Shown here one piece after another: positions 5,781 to 10,544 of a stretch of 10,544 bases of DNA (positions within the stretch are counted from its first letter, which is position 1; each line of letters begins with the position of its first letter). Source of the stretch: Lachnospiraceae bacterium UBA2864. Its GTDB lineage: Bacteria; Bacillota; Clostridia; Lachnospirales; Lachnospiraceae. Location of the stretch: NCBI GenBank assembly GCA_002350525.1, contig DEFA01000040.1, positions 1 to 10,544 of the forward strand. The letters run 5' to 3'. Under the pieces are notes generated by a model. It had not been told where the DNA came from. It did no database searches and saw only the letters and a list, made by a program, of their open reading frames with translations. The position numbers and the translations under genes are program-made.

Positions 5781-5794
5781 AATGGAGGAAAAAA

Positions 5795-6457
5795 ATGAGT
5801 ATATTAGTTGCAGAAAATTTAAAGAAATATTACGGCGAAGGTGAAACACTTGTGAAGGCTTTGGATGATGTGAGCCTCAGTGTTGAAAAAGGCGAATTTG
5901 TCAGCATTATAGGAACAAGCGGAAGCGGTAAGTCAACTCTGCTCCATATGTTGGGCGGACTTGATAATCCTTCTTCAGGAAATGTAGTTATAGACGGTAC
6001 GGATATATCTAAGATGAAGGGCGATGAACTATGCATCTTCAGAAGAAGAAAGATCGGATTTATCTTCCAAAGTTTTAATCTGGTTCCATCGATAACGGTT
6101 TATGACAATATAATTCTTCCGCTTCAGCTGGACGGAAAGAAAGTCGATAAGGAATTTGTAAATAAGGTAGTGGATGTACTTGGATTAAGTAATAAACTTG
6201 ATAGAATTCCTTCAAAACTTTCAGGAGGACAGCAGCAGAGGGTAGCAATAGCAAGAGCACTTGCATCAAAGCCGGCAATCATACTTGCCGATGAGCCGAC
6301 AGGAAACCTGGACAGCAAGACAAGCCATGATGTACTTGGGCTTCTCAAGGAAACAGGAAAGAAGTTCAATCAGACGATTGTGATGATCACACATAGTGAT
6401 GAGATAGCTCAGAAGGCTGACAGAACGATCAGAATAGAAGATGGACATATCATATAG
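5795..6457 (+). CDS. ABC transporter ATP-binding protein, LolD/MacB type
   Basis: A 220-residue ATPase that powers the permease encoded next to it, bound to the inner face of the membrane. All nucleotide-binding motifs are intact: Walker A GTSGSGKST (40-48), Q-loop Q92 in FIFQSFNLVP, signature LSGGQQQR (142-149), Walker B IILADE with the catalytic E167, D-loop NLDS (171-174), and switch histidine H200 in MITHSD. The pattern EPTGNLDS and the short length fit the MacB/LolD/FtsE-like group, which pairs with FtsX-type permeases and moves or mechanically works on substrates at the envelope rather than importing nutrients. The start has GGAGG at 5784-5788 and a six-base spacer. The permease follows after 45 bases without a terminator, so the two form an operon. 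Confidence 0.95.
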   Translation: MSILVAENLKKYYGEGETLVKALDDVSLSVEKGEFVSIIGTSGSGKSTLLHMLGGLDNPSSGNVVIDGTDISKMKGDELCIFRRRKIGFIFQSFNLVPSITVYDNIILPLQLDGKKVDKEFVNKVVDVLGLSNKLDRIPSKLSGGQQQRVAIARALASKPAIILADEPTGNLDSKTSHDVLGLLKETGKKFNQTIVMITHSDEIAQKADRTIRIEDGHII

Positions 6458-6502
6458 ACATTTAAAAAGTAAAATCAAAATTGACATAAAGGAAACGGAA
6501 AA

Positions 6503-9097
6503 ATGCAGAGTGTAAATAACAAAAAAGCAATATCAAAACTTGCCACAAGCGGAATCAAGTCAAATATAAAGAAATTCATAGTTATGATCGGAGCAGTGAT
6601 TCTTACAACACTTCTCTTTGCTTCACTTTTCACAGTCGGCGGAAGCGTGATCGGAGAGGCACAGATTTCGACAATGAGACAGATCGGTACTACATATCAT
6701 GCCGGATTAAAGTATATGAGTCTTCCGGAGTATGAGCAGGTAAAGGATGATCCGAAGATCAAAGATGTCTCGTATTGTATCATGGTAGGATACCTTTCAA
6801 ATGACGAGCTGAGTAAACTCACAACAGAGGTTTATTATTCAGAGGAACTGAATGCAAAGAACTGCTTCTGTTATCCGGAAGTCGGTAACCTTCCTGTTAA
6901 GGAAAATGAAATTGTAACCAGTGATCTTGTTCTTGAAAAACTCGGTGTGCCGGCAGAGGTTGGAACTACATTTACAGTTAAACTTCTTATAGATGGTGAG
7001 GAAGTCTCACAGGAATTCGTGCTTAGCGGTTATTTTACCGGTGACAGAGTAGCAATGGCTCAGACTGCTCTCGTTTCCAAGGAGTTTCAGGAGAAGTATG
7101 CTCCTGTAAAGATGACAACTTATGCTGAACGTACAGATAACAGCATGGCAGGTTGGATGAGCGTATATTTGAATTTCAGTAACAGCTTTAATATAGAAAA
7201 AAATGTTGAGGCACTGATCGACAGAACAGGTCTCAGAAGTGATGTTGACTATGGTAAAAACTTTGCATATGCAGGATATGAAATTGATACTTCAATGGCT
7301 GTCATATGTATCACAATGCTGATCACATTTTTCGTTGCAGGTTATCTTATCATTTACAATATCTTTGATATCAATATTGTTTCCGATATGCAGGAGTACG
7401 GACTTCTTAAAACTATCGGAACAACGGGAAAGCAGCTTAAGAAGATAGTTATTAAGAGAGCAAATATTATTTCACTCATCGGTATTCCTATCGGACTTCT
7501 TCTGGGAGTCGGTGTAGGAGCGTGTATCCTTCCTTTTGTATCCGGACAGATGAATACAATGACTGTAGGAAAGGGAAGTGTACATATCAATATTTGGATT
7601 CTTATCGGTGCGGCTCTTTTCTCATACATTACAGTTCGTATAAGTGCGGGAAGACCTTGCAGAAAGGCAGCAAAGGTATCACCTATTGAGACACTCAGAT
7701 ATTCGGAAGTCTCTGATAAGAGCGGTAAAAAGGGAAAGAAGCTTATGATAGTTATTCTTTCATTATCATTATCCCTGATCATTTTTAACGGAGTAATCGG
7801 ATTGATCAGCGGATTTGATGTAAGTGAATATGTAAAGGGTGCGGTTATAGCTGATTTCAGTATTCAGGATGCTTCACTTGATAACATGGCAGCAGCATAT
7901 CATGAAACAGAAGGTGTTGATGCGGAAATGCTGAATAAGATTGAAGCACAGCCCGGAGTAAATGAGATAGGAAATATCTATATTTCTTCTTTCGGACAGG
8001 AGTTTTCCGATGAAAGCTGGAAGAAGGTTGAAGATACATTTTTCACAAAAGATGCAGTTATAGATTGTGTAAAGAATAATTATACATATGAAAACCGTGA
8101 TTTTGATGCTTGTATGGAGGGATTCAGAGAAGAAAAGACTATAATGGGCAGCACATACGGAATGGATGAATATGCATTAAGTAAGCTTACTGTAGTTGAA
8201 ACTCTGGATGGATCGGATAAGATTGATTGGGAAAAATTTAATTCCGGAAATTATGTTTTAGCAACAAGATGGTCAACTGATGGTCATTATTTTGAGAACA
8301 TTGTTGAGCCTGGAGACAAGGTACAGATCAGAAGCCATAATCCGAAGTATGCCGAAACAACGGAAGAACCTATGGAATCAGGACAGACAACAACCTATGT
8401 AAGTTATGATAATGCACCGGTAAATGAATATGAGGTTTATGCGATAGTAGATATTCCGCTGGCAATGAGATATCGAGTAGATGATTTCATTTTACTTGAT
8501 TACATACTTCCCGAAGGTAAATATCTAGAAATGGAAGGCGAAAAGGGCGCTATGAGAACCCTTGTTAATGTAGAGGATGATAAGGAAGAAGCTTTTGAGA
8601 ACTGGATCAAGGAATATACTAATACGGAAGCTGACAGTATAAGTTACATTTCAAAGAAAAGCGTGGTTGCGGAATACAAGTCCCTCAGCGATACAATAGG
8701 AATTGTAGGAGTGGTTCTTTCGGTGATCCTCGGACTTATCGGACTTATGAACTTTGCAAATACAATGGTAACATCAATTATCGTAAGAAGCAGAGAATTT
8801 GCCATGCTTGAAGCTGTCGGAATGACAGGCGGTCAGCAGAGACACAAGCTTATGAAGGAAGGATTTACATACTTCCTCTGGACTTTGGTAGTATCGGTAG
8901 TTATTTCATCAATCATGAATGTTACGGTTATCAGATTCCTTGCAGATGCGTTTGGAATGTTTGTTTGGAGATTTACACTTATGCCTTTAGCCGTATGTCT
9001 TCCATTCATTTTAGCAATGATCGTTATTATTCCGGTAATTGCTTATAACAGACTCAGCAAGAGAAGCGTTATAGACAGACTTAGAGTAGAGGGCTAA
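6503..9097 (+). CDS. ABC transporter permease with two FtsX-type domains
   Basis: An 864-residue permease with a duplicated FtsX layout (1+3, then 1+3 membrane segments). Predicted segments are about 24-46, 264-287, 320-344, 362-380, 413-436, 731-753, 789-810 and 826-847. Two large extracellular domains lie at about 47-263 and 437-730, the second nearly 300 residues. Each half has the cytoplasmic coupling helix typical of this class, EYGLLKTIGTTGKQLKK (298-314) and EFAMLEAVGMTGGQQRHK (765-782), followed by membrane helices and an ending of the type SPIETLRY (393-400) and SVIDRLR (855-861). It partners with the upstream ATPase. The large ectodomains suggest contact with an extracellular peptide, lipid or cell-wall target. 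The layout differs from BceB, which has one large loop. AAGGA at 6489-6493 precedes the ATG by nine bases. The substrate is unknown. Confidence 0.92.
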   Translation: MQSVNNKKAISKLATSGIKSNIKKFIVMIGAVILTTLLFASLFTVGGSVIGEAQISTMRQIGTTYHAGLKYMSLPEYEQVKDDPKIKDVSYCIMVGYLSNDELSKLTTEVYYSEELNAKNCFCYPEVGNLPVKENEIVTSDLVLEKLGVPAEVGTTFTVKLLIDGEEVSQEFVLSGYFTGDRVAMAQTALVSKEFQEKYAPVKMTTYAERTDNSMAGWMSVYLNFSNSFNIEKNVEALIDRTGLRSDVDYGKNFAYAGYEIDTSMAVICITMLITFFVAGYLIIYNIFDINIVSDMQEYGLLKTIGTTGKQLKKIVIKRANIISLIGIPIGLLLGVGVGACILPFVSGQMNTMTVGKGSVHINIWILIGAALFSYITVRISAGRPCRKAAKVSPIETLRYSEVSDKSGKKGKKLMIVILSLSLSLIIFNGVIGLISGFDVSEYVKGAVIADFSIQDASLDNMAAAYHETEGVDAEMLNKIEAQPGVNEIGNIYISSFGQEFSDESWKKVEDTFFTKDAVIDCVKNNYTYENRDFDACMEGFREEKTIMGSTYGMDEYALSKLTVVETLDGSDKIDWEKFNSGNYVLATRWSTDGHYFENIVEPGDKVQIRSHNPKYAETTEEPMESGQTTTYVSYDNAPVNEYEVYAIVDIPLAMRYRVDDFILLDYILPEGKYLEMEGEKGAMRTLVNVEDDKEEAFENWIKEYTNTEADSISYISKKSVVAEYKSLSDTIGIVGVVLSVILGLIGLMNFANTMVTSIIVRSREFAMLEAVGMTGGQQRHKLMKEGFTYFLWTLVVSVVISSIMNVTVIRFLADAFGMFVWRFTLMPLAVCLPFILAMIVIIPVIAYNRLSKRSVIDRLRVEG

Positions 9098-9200
9098 TTA
9101 CGGAGCATATCCTTTGCATTTTGTATAAATGCATATTCTATAAAAGAAAAATATATTATGATAATGAATTAATCTATTTGCTCATAGCACTCAGGTTATC
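9098..9200. other. Convergent intergenic region with a weak inverted repeat
   Basis: Between the converging permease and protease genes, TGCATTT (9115-9121) and AAATGCA (9127-9133) form a 7-bp AT-rich hairpin with a five-base loop. Neither strand shows a proper T-run right after it, so I do not call it a terminator. No other structure is evident. Confidence 0.3.
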
Positions 9201-9896
9201 CTAAAATCCCGGTATCAGTGATGTCATAAGAATCCATGATACAGTAGCGATGTCTATTATCGCATGACCTATCATTACAGGAAGAGGGTTTCTCTTCTTG
9301 TAATAATATCCGCAAAGAATAATTGTGAGTGGAAGAAATGATGTAAAACGGTAGATCATATACTTAATATCGAATAGAGTCGGAATAAAACTATGCTGCA
9401 ATGCGAAGAAAAATGCCGGAACAAGTATTGCAGCATATTTATTTTGTATACGATTTACGCCGTATCCGAGATAGAGTCCATCTTCGGCAAAGGCAGTTGT
9501 AACAGGAAGCAGTATGAAGTTCACTATTGCAAGAAGCTTAGGAATAGGAGCAATCATCATCGGAGCGTTATATGGGATTACTCCGTAGCATACATATCCT
9601 GCTAGATACATTACGCCGAAACCAATGACCAGAATGATCATTGAAACTACTACAATTTCCTTTACTCCGGTTTTGCCCTTTTCATAGTTGATGAGTTCAG
9701 CAAAGGATCGATTATCCTTATGAGCGACAAATATGAGAAGCAGGATTGTAAGTATGTTAATGATACTGTCGACAGGTGACCACCATCCTGAGATTTCATT
9801 TAAACTTTTCCCCGTTAGAAATGAACTGATAATAAAGAAAAGAAAGAATACTATCGAACGTATTGGCAGTAATATAGGAATACGGTTTTTATTCAT
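9201..9896 (-). CDS. CPBP-family (CAAX-type) intramembrane metalloprotease
   Basis: A 231-residue polytopic membrane protein with the CPBP/Abi motifs. Motif 1 appears as A-E138-D139-G-L-Y rather than the usual EExxxR. Motif 2 is F164-A-L-Q-H168 (FxxxH). Motif 3 is H211-A-I-I-D215 (HxxxD). The first glutamate and both histidines, the expected metal or catalytic residues, are present. Hydrophobic segments lie near 10-28, 42-58, 79-105, 119-137, 155-170, 185-199 and 207-228. Members cut membrane-embedded or prenylated substrates, and some bacterial ones give immunity to peptide bacteriocins. GGAGG (complement of 9903-9907) precedes the start by six bases, and the ATG lies within the last codons of the TetR gene (8-base overlap), so both come from one mRNA. 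It converges on the FtsX transporter operon, suggesting but not proving a shared role. Confidence 0.85.
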   Translation of the reverse strand: MNKNRIPILLPIRSIVFFLFFIISSFLTGKSLNEISGWWSPVDSIINILTILLLIFVAHKDNRSFAELINYEKGKTGVKEIVVVSMIILVIGFGVMYLAGYVCYGVIPYNAPMMIAPIPKLLAIVNFILLPVTTAFAEDGLYLGYGVNRIQNKYAAILVPAFFFALQHSFIPTLFDIKYMIYRFTSFLPLTIILCGYYYKKRNPLPVMIGHAIIDIATVSWILMTSLIPGF

Positions 9897-10476
9897 GACG
9901 CCCCTCCAGTTCGTTTCTTACAAAAGCTTCAGATACATTTTTGATCATAGCCATTACCTGTTTTTCGGTAGCTTTAAAAACTCCGGTTGCAAGCATGGTT
10001 GCAATACCGTGAGAATATATAATAGTATTCTGAACTACTCGGGTGGCCTGTTCAGCATTCATTCCTGTTTCATGTGCGATACCGGATATAATCTTTTCAC
10101 CACCGACACCATCTGAGAGATCTTTCAATATAAATGGTCTTCCCATCGGGCTTTCACCAAGATACAGAAACTTGAAAAGATTTGGCTCTTTGATCGCCAT
10201 TTTCACATAGTTCATTCCTAAATATTCAAAAGCGTCAGCTGAGGTCTTAGAGCTTGTCGCAGCTGGATTTTTTTTATTTGCATAATCTCTGGCATTCTGG
10301 GCCAGTGCATATCGGAGCCCTTCCATATTTTCAAAATGCCATACAAGAGGCTGGGTGGAGCAGCCTATCTCCGCAGCAAGAGTTTTGATGTTGATTGCTG
10401 AGTATCCGTCTCTTATAAGCATTTTTAGCGCTGTTTCAAGTATTACATCTTTTGAAATCGATACTTTACGTGCCAT
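9889..10476 (-). CDS. TetR/AcrR-family transcriptional regulator
   Basis: A 195-residue regulator, first gene of a two-gene operon with the CPBP protease. The N-terminal helix-turn-helix spans about residues 10-50, with the core INIKTLAAEIGCSTQPLVWHF (29-49). The rest is the helical ligand-binding and dimerisation domain; around residues 87-125 NYVKMAIKEPNLFKFLYLGE and a loop with GGEKII are visible. The ATG at 10476-10474 has the strong site GAGGTGA (complement of 10483-10489) six bases upstream. It probably represses its own operon through the repeats at 10511-10544, and could also control the convergent ABC operon; both are inferences. It is not similar to the TetR at 12-599 beyond the HTH fold, so the two are unlikely to be recent duplicates. 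Confidence 0.92.
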   Translation of the reverse strand: MARKVSISKDVILETALKMLIRDGYSAINIKTLAAEIGCSTQPLVWHFENMEGLRYALAQNARDYANKKNPAATSSKTSADAFEYLGMNYVKMAIKEPNLFKFLYLGESPMGRPFILKDLSDGVGGEKIISGIAHETGMNAEQATRVVQNTIIYSHGIATMLATGVFKATEKQVMAMIKNVSEAFVRNELEGRHE

Positions 10477-10510
10477 AGATTGTCACCTCGCCATAGTAAT
10501 CTAAGTCAAT

Positions 10511-10535
10511 ATTATATAAATATGATTATATAAAT
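10511..10535 (-). promoter_or_regulatory. Tandem 11-bp repeats containing two -10 boxes before the TetR gene
   Basis: ATTATATAAAT occurs at 10511-10521 and again at 10525-10535, a 14-base period. On the - strand each copy reads ATTTATATAAT and ends in a consensus -10 box, TATAAT. The nearer copy could start transcription about 25-30 bases before the TetR start codon. No good -35 is seen for it, and that of the farther copy would lie outside the window. Confidence 0.4.
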
Positions 10536-10544
10536 GCATTTATA
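10529..10544. repeat. Perfect 16-bp palindrome at the window edge
   Basis: TATAAATGCATTTATA equals its own reverse complement and overlaps the second tandem repeat. It may continue past the edge. Its position upstream of a TetR gene fits an operator, but the AT-rich composition weakens the case. The 11-mer TATAAATGCAT also occurs at 9124-9134. Confidence 0.4.

Noticed and set aside
6481..6486. TTGACA, a perfect -35 hexamer between the ATPase and permease genes
   Set aside because: No -10-like hexamer lies 16-18 bases downstream; the expected position falls inside the permease start codon region. The two genes are better read as one operon.
7354..7782. Long minus-strand open frame inside the permease gene
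   Set aside because: It is opposite a well-supported FtsX-type coding sequence, has no recognisable domain and is a shadow of the real frame.
9115..9133. Hairpin as a bidirectional terminator between the convergent genes
   Set aside because: Only a 7-bp AT-rich stem, with no adjacent T-run on either strand.

Overview
The window reads as chromosomal DNA of an anaerobic Firmicute, most likely a Lachnospiraceae-type gut or rumen clostridium. This is inferred from its moderate-to-low G+C, strong AGGAGG-type ribosome binding sites, dense same-strand packing and the style of the encoded families. No rRNA, tRNA, CRISPR array, insertion sequence or phage gene is visible.

Left block (1-3223, + strand): a tightly spaced run of small metabolic or detoxification genes that is partly decayed. 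In order it holds a TetR regulator, a central fragment of a GyrI-like effector-binding domain, a metallo-beta-lactamase-fold hydrolase, a DUF1330 protein, an isochorismatase-family hydrolase broken by one in-frame TAG, an intact GNAT acetyltransferase, and a GNAT remnant with a deletion and frame change. An intrinsic terminator at 3180-3223 closes the block. Three of its seven coding units are broken.

Middle block (3224-5684, + strand): a CASTOR/ACT-type small-molecule-binding protein follows an extended -10 promoter. Its possible N-terminal extension lies in another frame, joined at a T-run that is also a canonical -1 slippery heptamer (T TTT TTG). Next are a four-segment membrane protein I do not recognise, with a perfect 14-bp palindrome in its promoter spacer, and an AraC-family regulator. 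The block ends in a strong terminator with a 14-bp stem and a cUUCGg tetraloop.

Right block (5685-10544): a two-gene ABC transporter, with a LolD/MacB-type ATPase and an 864-residue duplicated FtsX-type permease. Its likely -10 box TATAAT sits between the arms of an inverted repeat, CGCGA/TCGCG. Converging on it from the - strand is a two-gene operon of a TetR regulator and a CPBP (CAAX-type) membrane protease, overlapping by 8 bases. ATPase, large-ectodomain permease, membrane protease and TetR together resemble envelope-stress, antimicrobial-peptide resistance or bacteriocin-immunity loci. That functional link is inference from neighbourhood.

I see no clearly new multi-gene system. The observations most worth a second look are the slippery junction before the ACT gene, the -10 box framed by an inverted repeat, and the FtsX transporter/CPBP/TetR neighbourhood.
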